64,000 nucleotides of DNA from Planctomycetia bacterium (GTDB lineage: Bacteria > Planctomycetota > Planctomycetia > Gemmatales > HRBIN36): assembly GCA_016795155.1 (NCBI GenBank), contig JAEUIE010000006.1:102487-166486 (forward strand), written 5' to 3'. The first letter of the stretch is position 1, and every line of letters starts with the position of its first letter. Positions 38,279-46,523 of the stretch are shown piece by piece. The notes beneath the pieces are model-generated. The model was not told the origin of the DNA. It saw nothing but the letters and a program-made list of their open reading frames with translations, and ran no database searches. A program made the position numbers and the translations under genes.

Positions 38279-39574
38279 TCAATTTCGTGTCCATGCTTCC
38301 CGCAACAGTGCAGGCGTGCTGTCCAGTTGCATCTGTTCCTTGCTCACGAGTTCTTTCATTGCCAGGGTTTTCTCGAGCCAGTTGACAGTTGATTCAAGTT
38401 CAACGAGCCAGGCCGTTTTCAGTTCGGGGGCATGCACGCGGCATTGTTCGACTTGTGGTACTTTCTCTTTGAGCCAGGCAAGCCACAGGCCCAGGGTTTG
38501 TTCCAGTTTCTGATCTTTGGAAGCCATTTCCCTGAGCATCACCAGCGTCAGTTGCCTTTCCCCTTTCCAGTATTTCTGTGCAGCCTGGTGAATGACGGTG
38601 GGAGGCTTGCGTGGTTCAAAGACCTGATCGAGGAGTTGATGGAGCAGGTTCTGTCTGGCGGTCTGTTCCATCAGCGAGACAGCAGGCTGATCCGCCCAGG
38701 TTTGCACCCGGCCTTCCATTTGTTGCAGCAGTTCTTGAACCTGCTTTCGTAGACGTACCACTTCACGGGTAGGCCGTCGCTGGGAAAGGAGATCATGGCT
38801 GACCGGTAGCCAACGCAGATGTTCGAGGAACCGTTCCTGTTCCGATGCAGTGAGCTGATCGAAAGAACGCTGTTGCAGTGTTGCAATCAGCTTTTCACAA
38901 TCAGTCAGATGCCATTTCCAATCTTGTTGTGACCAGACGAGTGGGTTAGCCGTGGGCTGTTGTGGTTGTTGCTTGCCGGGCAACCAGGGAACCGTGCACA
39001 ACATCAGGATGACATAGCTGCTGACCAGTAGAAGCCCCGCCACCAGGCACCGTTCCGCCTGTCGATGGATGCGCTGCTGCCAAAGCGTAATGGTGGTTCG
39101 CAAGCGGGTGATGTAGTCAGTAAGCCGAGCACCCTCGTTTGGTTCAGCCAGCTGCAAGGCAACCCGGCTGGGATCGACCAGTGTTGATGGAATCCAGCTT
39201 TTCAGTTCGTGTTCACAGGCACGTTTCAGCCTGCCGAGCATGGTTTGCTGCCATTGCCAGGCCCGCTGTTCAGCATCGTGATCGAGTTGTTCGAAGTTGC
39301 GATTGGAAACCAGCAGAATGGGAATGAGCCGATTCTGCCTGGCTCGCAGAGTTGCTGAGGACCATTGTCGGAACACCTTGGCATCTGCAGTCAGTGCATC
39401 GTCGGGCTGGGTGGGATCCCAGAGCCAGACCAAGGCATCGAGATCAATCAAGCTGACCGCGCTCGCAGCTTGAATGTACTGCCACTGGAACGATTCAGGC
39501 AAAGCTTGCTGCGCCATCCAGGAATGGCCATCAACACCATGACCTGCAAACAGCCCGATGCGGAGAGTTCTCAT
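38279..39574 (-). CDS. Membrane-anchored protein with degenerate P-loop (pseudo-GTPase-like)
   Basis: A 431-residue protein I do not recognise. The N-terminus reads like a GTPase domain with a broken Walker A: GLFAGHGVDGHSWM has GxxxxGHS where GxxxxGK[ST] is expected (residues 11-18), then LDALVWLWDP as a Walker-B-like strand and IPILLVSNRNFEQLD where NKxD would be. One membrane segment (about 176-197) follows, then 230 residues of helical, glutamine/leucine-rich sequence. Its ATG overlaps the upstream gene by four bases. It ends the five-gene operon with ExbB/ExbD-like proteins. Loss of nucleotide binding is inference. Confidence 0.7.
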   Translation of the reverse strand: MRTLRIGLFAGHGVDGHSWMAQQALPESFQWQYIQAASAVSLIDLDALVWLWDPTQPDDALTADAKVFRQWSSATLRARQNRLIPILLVSNRNFEQLDHDAEQRAWQWQQTMLGRLKRACEHELKSWIPSTLVDPSRVALQLAEPNEGARLTDYITRLRTTITLWQQRIHRQAERCLVAGLLLVSSYVILMLCTVPWLPGKQQPQQPTANPLVWSQQDWKWHLTDCEKLIATLQQRSFDQLTASEQERFLEHLRWLPVSHDLLSQRRPTREVVRLRKQVQELLQQMEGRVQTWADQPAVSLMEQTARQNLLHQLLDQVFEPRKPPTVIHQAAQKYWKGERQLTLVMLREMASKDQKLEQTLGLWLAWLKEKVPQVEQCRVHAPELKTAWLVELESTVNWLEKTLAMKELVSKEQMQLDSTPALLREAWTRN

Positions 39575-40170
39575 GGCGAGGCAACCTCCGCATAGGGAAC
39601 ATCAGGCCAGCGTTTCTGCACGATGATGCGGATACGACGCAACGTGCCCTCGCCCGGCGAAGGCTGTTTTTCCACGACCACCCGACCGGGCGGTTCTGAG
39701 ATGCTTTTCAGTGTACGTTCGAGTTGCTGTTCAAACTCGGCAAGGGTATCGCCTACGACTTTCCTTTCCTGGGCATCGCTTTCGGTTTCCAGCCGCACCA
39801 TGCAGACGAAATCGCTGGCGAGGTCGGGATGATCTTTCTGCGGAATGAACCGTAGCCGAACGGTCAGTGCATCGCCACCGGGAGCCGTGTGTGAATGGAG
39901 CCAGGGGCCGATGGCATCACCCTTGCCTCCGCCTGTACCAGCGCCACCCAGCCCGCGACCCGCCAGTTGCGACAGGCACCAGGCAACGATTAACCAGATG
40001 AGGAGGATACGAGGCATGCGGCGAAGAAACCGGCAAGGCAGCCTGACGTTGCGGCGGATTTCAGCGAAGAAGACTGCAACGACGGTAGCGACGGCACCAG
40101 CCCAGGCGGCAATGCTGGGTCTAGCGAACCAGTACATGACGCTCAGGAGGGTATCGAAGAATTCCATCAT
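39571..40170 (-). CDS. Two-TM protein with glycine-rich linker and periplasmic domain (a)
   Basis: A 199-residue protein of unknown function. Two membrane segments (about 18-38 and 52-70) lead to a glycine-rich linker (GRGLGGAGTGGGKGDA) and a soluble domain of about 110 residues with a PSPGEGTLRR motif near its end. The architecture mirrors the gene at 40266-40937, including the PGEG motif, so the two are probably paralogues. It overlaps the pseudo-GTPase gene by four bases. A role in a membrane motor or envelope complex is inference. Confidence 0.7.
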   Translation of the reverse strand: MMEFFDTLLSVMYWFARPSIAAWAGAVATVVAVFFAEIRRNVRLPCRFLRRMPRILLIWLIVAWCLSQLAGRGLGGAGTGGGKGDAIGPWLHSHTAPGGDALTVRLRFIPQKDHPDLASDFVCMVRLETESDAQERKVVGDTLAEFEQQLERTLKSISEPPGRVVVEKQPSPGEGTLRRIRIIVQKRWPDVPYAEVASP

Positions 40171-40237
40171 GTGGGTTTGCCTCTCACCCCTGCATATCTC
40201 TCTCGATGGTGAAACACACTATGATTCTGCACATCCG

Positions 40238-40260
40238 GTCCTCTCTCGGAGAGAGAGGAC
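40238..40260. repeat. Palindrome, GTCCTCTCTC stem
   Basis: Arms GTCCTCTCTC (40238-40247) and GAGAGAGGAC (40251-40260) with 3-base loop, inside the operon gap between 40266 and 40170. It resembles the hairpin at 3217-3245 in having a variable CTC-type stem next to GGACTAC. Confidence 0.65.
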
Positions 40261-40265
40261 TACCA

Positions 40266-40937
40266 TCATTCGGGTGGGTCGGGTTGCCAGGTGATGTCTT
40301 TGCGTTCGACTTTCCAGCCTGCATTTTGAGTCTGTTGTCGGAGTTGATCATACACCCCTTCGCCAGGATGTGGTTCGAGGTACATTCTGAGACGTTTGTT
40401 TGGCTTGTCGGCATCTGACATTTTGGTTTGGAGTTCGTTCAACTTACTGATTGTCTGTTTGAGAAAGTCTGCGAGATCATTTCCTTTGACAGATGCGATG
40501 ATGGGCCTCCATGCATCGGCCTGCCTCTGGTAAGTAACGATTTCGCAGGTAAAGTGTATGAGTTGCCTGGTGTTTTTGTCGCGAAGGAAATAAACGTCAA
40601 CGATGTTGGCGAAGGATGATTCGACGGGAACGGCCTTGGTGGTCTGGGGCAACACTGTCTGGGTGGCGATGGGAATGGAAGGAGCTACTGCGGAAGTAAC
40701 CGGGGTGTTGCCTGGTGTTGCAGCGCCGCCACCACCTCGCCCGCCGAACTGCCCTGCCAGATAGCCACCCACTGCACCAATGACGATTGAGATCATGCTG
40801 ACTACGGTGACGGTCCCTCGCCAGGTGCGACCCCGGCGAAGGGGAACTTTGGGAGTCATGATGGCTCCCAGAATGGTCACTTCTGAAATGAATGCAACAC
40901 CCAGACCGACGGATAATGCCATTCCCCAGTCCATCAT
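40266..40937 (-). CDS. Two-TM protein with glycine-rich linker and periplasmic domain (b)
   Basis: A 223-residue protein: membrane segments at about 6-27 and 43-62, a glycine run (GQFGGRGGGGAATPGN), a proline/threonine stretch, then a domain of about 120 residues that ends in PHPGEGVYDQLRQQTQNAGW. It shares this plan and the PGEG motif with the neighbour at 39571-40170. It overlaps the ExbD-like gene by four bases. No match to a named family is seen. Confidence 0.72.
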   Translation of the reverse strand: MMDWGMALSVGLGVAFISEVTILGAIMTPKVPLRRGRTWRGTVTVVSMISIVIGAVGGYLAGQFGGRGGGGAATPGNTPVTSAVAPSIPIATQTVLPQTTKAVPVESSFANIVDVYFLRDKNTRQLIHFTCEIVTYQRQADAWRPIIASVKGNDLADFLKQTISKLNELQTKMSDADKPNKRLRMYLEPHPGEGVYDQLRQQTQNAGWKVERKDITWQPDPPE

Positions 40938-41410
40938 GATGAGCTCCCTGGGCGGCTGATGCCAGGCTGACGACGAAACGGATAGATGCGGGCGATTTCG
41001 AGGTTCCAGTTTTTCTTCATGCTCGCCAGTTTCTTTTCGCTCCAGACTGCATCGAACCCCTGATCGCTGATGAGCAGTATGACCAGCGGCGTGCCTTTTT
41101 TGCCTCGCAGTGCGAGCAGGCGGTTCATATCGTCGGGTACATCCGTGCGAACTTCACGAAGCAGTTCCTGCTGAGGCCCCAGTTCATAACAGCGGCCCAT
41201 TTCGCTGCCTGCGGTACCTGCATAGAGATAGACCATATCCAAGCCGGCCTGGTCTGCCAGTGCGGGAGTGGGTGCGGTGGGCTGTTGAGATTTTTCCGTA
41301 CGGCGCACCTGGGCCTGGGCCATCAGCACGATCATGATGCCGAGCATGATGAACGCAACATCGAGCAGCGGTATGAAGCGAACGATAACGCCGGTGGCCC
41401 GCAGATTCAT
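40934..41410 (-). CDS. ExbD/TolR-like stator protein
   Basis: A 158-residue single-TM protein. The membrane segment contains FIPLLDVAFIMLGIMIVLM, with D17 in the place of the proton-carrying aspartate of ExbD and TolR. A periplasmic domain follows, with PLVILLISDQGF resembling the beta strands of that family. With the ExbB-like neighbour upstream (four-base overlap) it would form a proton-driven motor. The C-terminus is basic and short. Which load it drives is not known. Confidence 0.85.
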   Translation of the reverse strand: MNLRATGVIVRFIPLLDVAFIMLGIMIVLMAQAQVRRTEKSQQPTAPTPALADQAGLDMVYLYAGTAGSEMGRCYELGPQQELLREVRTDVPDDMNRLLALRGKKGTPLVILLISDQGFDAVWSEKKLASMKKNWNLEIARIYPFRRQPGISRPGSSS

Positions 41411-41817
41411 GCAACCTCCTCGGTGGAGAGAGGTTTGGGGGTAGCCAGCCAGAGCAAGGCATTCAGTACCAAATTGGGGCCGATCATGAGCAAGCCGGAA
41501 CAGGTGGCGCTGAGTGCCGGGGCAAAGGTGCGGAGCGTTTCTGCGAGATTGGGTGTTTCATCAGCGGTGGTCTGGAAACTCTGGAAGGTTGCCATCAGGC
41601 TGAGCACGGTACCGAGCAAGCCGAGAATGGGCAACAGTTCGGTCATGGATAGCAGGACGGTACGATAGCGTTCCAGACCCTGCATGAAGGCCATGCTGGT
41701 GCCACGCCAACGAGCAAATAAGCCAAAGAGATGGGCGAGGATAAGAACACTTCCCCAGATCAGGATAAACCAGTCGATGCCGCTGGTGCGAACAGTATTC
41801 CAATAGACCTCCCACAT
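41407..41817 (-). CDS. Short MotA/TolQ/ExbB-family proton channel protein
   Basis: A 136-residue channel-type protein, short for the family (usually over 200). Three membrane segments are seen (about 15-35, 57-78 and 100-124). The family pattern is ELLPILGLLGTVLSLMATF in the second and FAPALSATCSGLLMIGPN in the third, as in TolQ/ExbB. The large cytoplasmic loop is missing. It heads the operon with the ExbD-like gene, overlapping by four bases, and is preceded by the acyltransferase gene 23 bases upstream. Confidence 0.85.
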   Translation of the reverse strand: MWEVYWNTVRTSGIDWFILIWGSVLILAHLFGLFARWRGTSMAFMQGLERYRTVLLSMTELLPILGLLGTVLSLMATFQSFQTTADETPNLAETLRTFAPALSATCSGLLMIGPNLVLNALLWLATPKPLSTEEVA

Positions 41818-41840
41818 GGTGCACCTTGGTAAAGCATTGT

Positions 41841-43235
41841 TCAGGCAGGCAGGCTGGGAGTTGTTGCTCCCGGCAGCAACCTGTTGTTATTGGGCTTGGG
41901 CAGGAATTTCCTCAGTGATAATACACAATTCATCAGGTATTTTCTTGTAGTTTGATGCTCTGCCAGCAAAGGCGGATCAATCTTGAAGGGTTCGCCAAGT
42001 ACGAGAGTGATACGCCTGTTCCAGTCGATCATTTTGCCTTTATTGACCGTAGGTGGTGTTCCGCCGTAGTAAGAAGCGAAGCTGCCCCAGCCCCCTTCAA
42101 TCCAGATGGGCACTATCGGAATGTTGGGCCTGTCTTTGAGTATGTGCCAGACACCCTGGCCGAAGTGTTTCAGAAGCTCATCTTCCTCGCGACGCATGCG
42201 GCCTTCGGGGAAGAGCAGCACGCATTCGCCATGATCGAGCCGTTCCACTGCTTCACCGAGTTCTGGGGGAGTTTCCCTACGACGAGGAATGTCAGCCACG
42301 CGAATGCTGCCGAAGATTTCCTTGACGAGAAACTTCAAGCCGGGCTTATCGAAGAACACGCTGGTCATCATCGGCGTGATTTGCCTGGGTATCACCTTTC
42401 CGACCCAGACTGGATCGAACCAGGAGGCATGGTTGGCGACAACCAGCACCGGACCATAAGCAGGGAACTGCCCGATGCCCGGCCCCACCAGTTTGAAACG
42501 ATACCAGGGCAGGAAGAAGAGTTCGAAGAATGATTCGAACATCTCACGTCGATAAAGATAGAGCCAAAGCAACAGGACAACGGTAGCGATAAGGAACAGC
42601 ACCCAGGCTCGTGTCTGTACGCCATCCCATAAAGCCTGGTAGGCTGCCTGTGGCATAATGGCTAATGGATTATCTGTGTTGGCAAAGCGATCAGATCGGC
42701 GAACCAGGTCGTTGATTTTGAAATTGTAATCAGACCAGGCATAAAGCAGCAGACTCAAGCCACCCATAAAGGCAGCGGCAGCCCAGTCGAGCGGTTTCTT
42801 CATGCCATCCATGATGGAGACGTAAGGCAACCGCCTGAGTGCAGTGGCAATGGGAACGTACCAGATGACGCCGGCAGTGATAGCAAACAGCGGACGCCCA
42901 AAGCTCGGTGAATAATCGACAATCAGCCCCACAATCATCTGTATCCAGAGAAAGAGGCCCGCCCACGGCAACAGACCCAGGCTGCGCCAGGGGTGAGGCT
43001 GCACCAGAAAGGCTGCGGTGGCACCAATAAACATGTAACCCAGGACCACTGCGGTTGTTGGCTTGGTGCTCGACAGGTCTTTGTAGGATGGCATGCCTGG
43101 AACCAGAAAATGCCAGACGTAATTGATGTCGATCCAGAGCCAGGTAAACAGCAACAGGGCAATGATGCCAACGAAAAAGGGCAGCGGACTGACCGTACGA
43201 TTATCTTGCCAGGGACGCAGGTTGCCGGTCGACAT
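41841..43235 (-). CDS. Membrane acyltransferase, PlsC-like
   Basis: A 464-residue protein. The N-terminal half (to about 210) holds five or six membrane segments. The C-terminal half is a glycerolipid acyltransferase domain: NHASWFDPVWVG carries the HxxxxD catalytic pair and LLFPEGRMRREED the substrate-binding FPEG motif. It probably acylates a lysophospholipid or similar. The extra N-terminal membrane part is unusual for a plain PlsC. It lies directly upstream of the motor-like operon on the same strand. Confidence 0.87.
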   Translation of the reverse strand: MSTGNLRPWQDNRTVSPLPFFVGIIALLLFTWLWIDINYVWHFLVPGMPSYKDLSSTKPTTAVVLGYMFIGATAAFLVQPHPWRSLGLLPWAGLFLWIQMIVGLIVDYSPSFGRPLFAITAGVIWYVPIATALRRLPYVSIMDGMKKPLDWAAAAFMGGLSLLLYAWSDYNFKINDLVRRSDRFANTDNPLAIMPQAAYQALWDGVQTRAWVLFLIATVVLLLWLYLYRREMFESFFELFFLPWYRFKLVGPGIGQFPAYGPVLVVANHASWFDPVWVGKVIPRQITPMMTSVFFDKPGLKFLVKEIFGSIRVADIPRRRETPPELGEAVERLDHGECVLLFPEGRMRREEDELLKHFGQGVWHILKDRPNIPIVPIWIEGGWGSFASYYGGTPPTVNKGKMIDWNRRITLVLGEPFKIDPPLLAEHQTTRKYLMNCVLSLRKFLPKPNNNRLLPGATTPSLPA

Positions 43236-43333
43236 GCCACCCTCAAATTACCAGGACCATGCTTGTTCTTATCTCCTGACCTATGGTACAGTCTCTACGG
43301 GAAGCTGTCAGCAGGAATGTCTGATTCCTTCCT

Positions 43334-44683
43334 ATGATGAACACGAACAACTACATTGACCCCCTGCAGTCAATGGAGATTTCAATAGACATGCAAAACA
43401 ATCCGCCCACCAGTTTCCTGCATTCTTACCCCGAAACACGCTGGGGGCTGAATTTCCTGGCACTGTTCGGGGTGATCATCGCCCTCGCCATGGGTAAGCC
43501 GCTGATCATGCCACTCATTGTGGCCCTGATGCTGGCTGCAGTGTTTTATCCCGTGGTAGAAATTCTGCGTATACGCTGGTGGCTGCCTCGCGGCGTTGCA
43601 GCCATCGTGGTGATGATCGGACTGATTCTGGCCATGACGTTGGGCATCATCTGGATTGTGGTTTCCATTCAAAATGGTTTTCAGGAACTGAGTACACCTG
43701 ATGGCAGGCTGGTCTATTACAAGAAACTGCATAACCGCGTATCGGAAGATTTGTCGGACAAAATTGCGGAACAACTTTTCCCATTACAGCCACCACGAAG
43801 TGAACCGGAGAAGACCATCGAGTTAAGGGATGCAGACAATAAGGAAATCATGGGACCGCCGATACCGTCGGCTGAGCAAACTTCGGATAAACCCCATGTG
43901 CCCGATCCCAATCAGTCGCTGATCTTCGGCTGGCTGAACAAACAGTTCAGCATGGAAGGAAGCATGTTGCCGACTCTTATCTTTTCGACGTTTGAAGTCT
44001 CGATGATCACGCTGATCGTGCTTTTCCTGATGCTATTTCTCTGGATGGATGGTGAAATGCTGGCCGGGCGGCTGGCGGAAGTGTTCGGGCCACGCACGGG
44101 GCCTTATTTTTCCGCCACCTATCGGGCACTGGAAGAAATGGCCAAGCAGGTGCGTTCCTATATCGTCTGGCGAACTGCCATCAACCTGGCTATCACCCTT
44201 ATTCTCGGGGTGGTGTATAGCGTGATGGGACTCAAGCAGCCCTGGACCTGTGCCATCTTTGCAGGGGTGATGGGATACATTCCCTACATCGGCCACGTAG
44301 CTGGCTGCATACCTGCGATCTTCGATGGTTTCGTCAATGCCAACCTGATTGTCGTTCTGTGGATACTCATTGTCTACGGTGTTCTGCTCTTGATCGAGGG
44401 CTATGTCATCTTCCCGCTGGTGGTAGGCCGACACATGGAAATGAATGCCACCACGGTGATCCTGGCATGTCTGTTCTGGCAACTGGTGTGGGGCAACATT
44501 GGTTTATTCCTGGCGATGCCACTGACTGCAGGCATCAAGGCGATCTGTGCCAATGTCACGATGCTCCGGCCGTGGGCCAACCTGATGGGGCAACATGAGA
44601 TCATGCCTTTGGAAGAGGAACCCGGCGGAGATGTCTGGCCGGAACCTCACCCTGCCGGGCAATCACCGTTGATTCATGATTGA
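43334..44683 (+). CDS. AI-2E family transporter (PerM/TqsA-like)
   Basis: A 449-residue permease of the AI-2E family with about eight membrane segments. Typical are MPLIVALMLAAVFYPVVEILR near the start, a large middle extramembrane region (about 105-205, rich in charged and proline residues), and the C-terminal YIPYIGHVAGCIPAI and FPLVVGRHMEMNATTVI motifs. Some relatives export signal molecules, others are Na+/H+ antiporter-like; the substrate here is unknown. It is divergent from the acyltransferase gene and convergent with the antiporter. Confidence 0.87.
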   Translation: MMNTNNYIDPLQSMEISIDMQNNPPTSFLHSYPETRWGLNFLALFGVIIALAMGKPLIMPLIVALMLAAVFYPVVEILRIRWWLPRGVAAIVVMIGLILAMTLGIIWIVVSIQNGFQELSTPDGRLVYYKKLHNRVSEDLSDKIAEQLFPLQPPRSEPEKTIELRDADNKEIMGPPIPSAEQTSDKPHVPDPNQSLIFGWLNKQFSMEGSMLPTLIFSTFEVSMITLIVLFLMLFLWMDGEMLAGRLAEVFGPRTGPYFSATYRALEEMAKQVRSYIVWRTAINLAITLILGVVYSVMGLKQPWTCAIFAGVMGYIPYIGHVAGCIPAIFDGFVNANLIVVLWILIVYGVLLLIEGYVIFPLVVGRHMEMNATTVILACLFWQLVWGNIGLFLAMPLTAGIKAICANVTMLRPWANLMGQHEIMPLEEEPGGDVWPEPHPAGQSPLIHD

Positions 44684-44698
44684 AACTAACTTGAAGGG

Positions 44699-45988
44699 TT
44701 ATCGACGACGCTGCATGGTTTTTCGCCATGCAGACCGAAATAACCCCGATTGATTAATCGGTTCTTCCAGCTCAGTGCCACGGTACAGGTATTTCAGTAA
44801 TGGTGTCGTCATCAGTGTGGTTACGATCGCCATCAGCACCAGCATGGTGAAAATGGTTTTGTTCAAGATGCCCTGTTCGAGACCAACATTGAGGACGATC
44901 AATGCCATGAGGGCGCGAGTGTTCATCATGGCTCCGATCAGCGATGCTTCTTTCCAGTTATAGCCATTCCAGTGTGCCACTACGGTGCAGCCAACGAACT
45001 TGCCAACCACGGCAGCAACCATGATCAGGATCGCGAGCAGCCAGTGATTGACACTCTGCAAACTGCCAATGGCAGTGTTCAAGCCGGTGTAGGTGAAAAA
45101 GACAGGCAGGAAGAAGGCGGAAACAAAATTACGGAACGAATCTCCCAGGGCATGATGCAGCTTTTCGTTCCCCGACAGGCTCGCCCCGAACATGAAGGCG
45201 CCAAACTCGGCAAAGACACCGATTTTCAACGTGATCCATCCACAGAGCATCAGTAGTATCAGGAGGGCCGACAGGCCCAGAAGTTCCAGCCGATTTTCTG
45301 TGCGGGCAAAGTAAAAATCGAGCAGTTTTCGCATGAGAGGCCTGATCACCAGCAACATGATGGCTACGAATCCCATTGTCTGCAGGATCATCAGCAGGGT
45401 CTGGGCAGGATCAAACTGCGAGCGCACCGCAGCAACAATGCTGGCGAGGAGAATCCAGGCTGCAGCATCATCGACTGCTGCTGCAGTGATGGTCACCGTA
45501 CCCAACTTTGTTTTCGTAATACCCAGTTCCATCATCATTCTGCCCAGCACTGGAAGCGCAGTAATGGATAAGGCAGTGCCCATGAACAGGCACAGCCCCC
45601 ATAGCGGCCTTTGCATTTCCATCTGACTGTGCAGTAACGGAGCCAGCCCTAGCCCAAAGATAAACGGGAGCGCAATGCCAACGATGGAGATCATCACCGC
45701 AGCCCGGCCCAGATGTCGCAGGTGGCTGAAGTCAAATTCCATGCCGACGATAAACAGGAGCAGCACCAGGCCCAGTTCCTTGATAATTTGAAAGGCGGGC
45801 TGCACTTCCGGTCGAAAGATGGTGGCCCATAGTTCTGGAGCTAAGGGCTGAAACAGCGAAGGCCCCAGCAGGATGCCCCCAACAATTTCACCCACGACCA
45901 TGGGCTGATGAAACTGCCGGAATATCCAGCCTGTCAGCCGGGCAACAGCGATAATGACAACGAGTTGAATGAGAACGACTGCAAACAT
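44699..45988 (-). CDS. CPA2-type cation/proton antiporter
   Basis: A 429-residue inner-membrane antiporter of the KefB/NapA-like Na+(K+)/H+ exchanger family, with about 12 membrane segments. Landmarks are GEIVGGILLGPSLF in the first helices and AAAVDDAAAWILLA, which holds the paired aspartates of the ion-binding helix. There is no C-terminal RCK/TrkA domain. It ends an operon-like run with the pterin synthase, CitG-like and GNAT genes on the minus strand. Confidence 0.9.
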   Translation of the reverse strand: MFAVVLIQLVVIIAVARLTGWIFRQFHQPMVVGEIVGGILLGPSLFQPLAPELWATIFRPEVQPAFQIIKELGLVLLLFIVGMEFDFSHLRHLGRAAVMISIVGIALPFIFGLGLAPLLHSQMEMQRPLWGLCLFMGTALSITALPVLGRMMMELGITKTKLGTVTITAAAVDDAAAWILLASIVAAVRSQFDPAQTLLMILQTMGFVAIMLLVIRPLMRKLLDFYFARTENRLELLGLSALLILLMLCGWITLKIGVFAEFGAFMFGASLSGNEKLHHALGDSFRNFVSAFFLPVFFTYTGLNTAIGSLQSVNHWLLAILIMVAAVVGKFVGCTVVAHWNGYNWKEASLIGAMMNTRALMALIVLNVGLEQGILNKTIFTMLVLMAIVTTLMTTPLLKYLYRGTELEEPINQSGLFRSAWRKTMQRRR

Positions 45989-46002
45989 ATCGGGAGGCTG
46001 GC

Positions 46003-46488
46003 CTAGGTTTCACAATAAATGGCAGACTGCCCGTGGCTCTCTTCCACTTCAACAGTTAACGTGGATGGAGTGAAGTTGCATTCCTTCTTCAAGCTGATGC
46101 GCAACCGACCAGCAATATATTTTGCCAGTAGTTCTGCCGTGGTGTTTTCGATTGGGAGCAAAATGCAGTCATCAAGCGGAAAGCTCCATCGCTTCTTTTC
46201 AAAGCTGACGTTGACCTGTTCGCCATCTACCTGGACTTTGATGAACCTGCTTTGCGTGGGCAGCATCATGCGGTGGTCGAGTTCATCGCTGATCTGCATA
46301 GTGAACTTTTTGAGAGCGATGAAATCGAATACATAATGGTTGTCATCGAGCGGGCCGGAGACTTCCACAGCAACTTTGTAGTTGTGGCCATGCAGCCTTT
46401 CGCAGCAGGCGCCTTCATAGGTGATGAAGTGGCCTGAGCAGAAGGTCAAATGATCCTTGGTAACTCGAACCGTATAGGTAGCAGGCAT
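46003..46488 (-). CDS. 6-pyruvoyl-tetrahydropterin synthase/QueD family protein
   Basis: A 161-residue T-fold enzyme. Zinc ligands are the histidine in FCSGHFITY and those of LHGHNY; the catalytic cysteine is in CCERLHGH, as in QueD. An insertion after DELDHRMMLP is longer than in QueD. The family makes 6-carboxytetrahydropterin (queuosine) or related pterins. Its position beside a CitG-like gene fits pterin cofactor synthesis in H4MPT-using bacteria, which is inference; queuosine is the alternative. Confidence 0.88.
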   Translation of the reverse strand: MPATYTVRVTKDHLTFCSGHFITYEGACCERLHGHNYKVAVEVSGPLDDNHYVFDFIALKKFTMQISDELDHRMMLPTQSRFIKVQVDGEQVNVSFEKKRWSFPLDDCILLPIENTTAELLAKYIAGRLRISLKKECNFTPSTLTVEVEESHGQSAIYCET

Positions 46489-46523
46489 GAAGCAATCTCA
46501 TGGTGCATAAGCAGTCGATTATT

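Noticed and set aside
38279..41817. Zorya-type defence system
   Set aside because: ExbB/ExbD-like proteins are present, but ZorB's peptidoglycan-binding domain and the ZorC/ZorD-type genes are missing.
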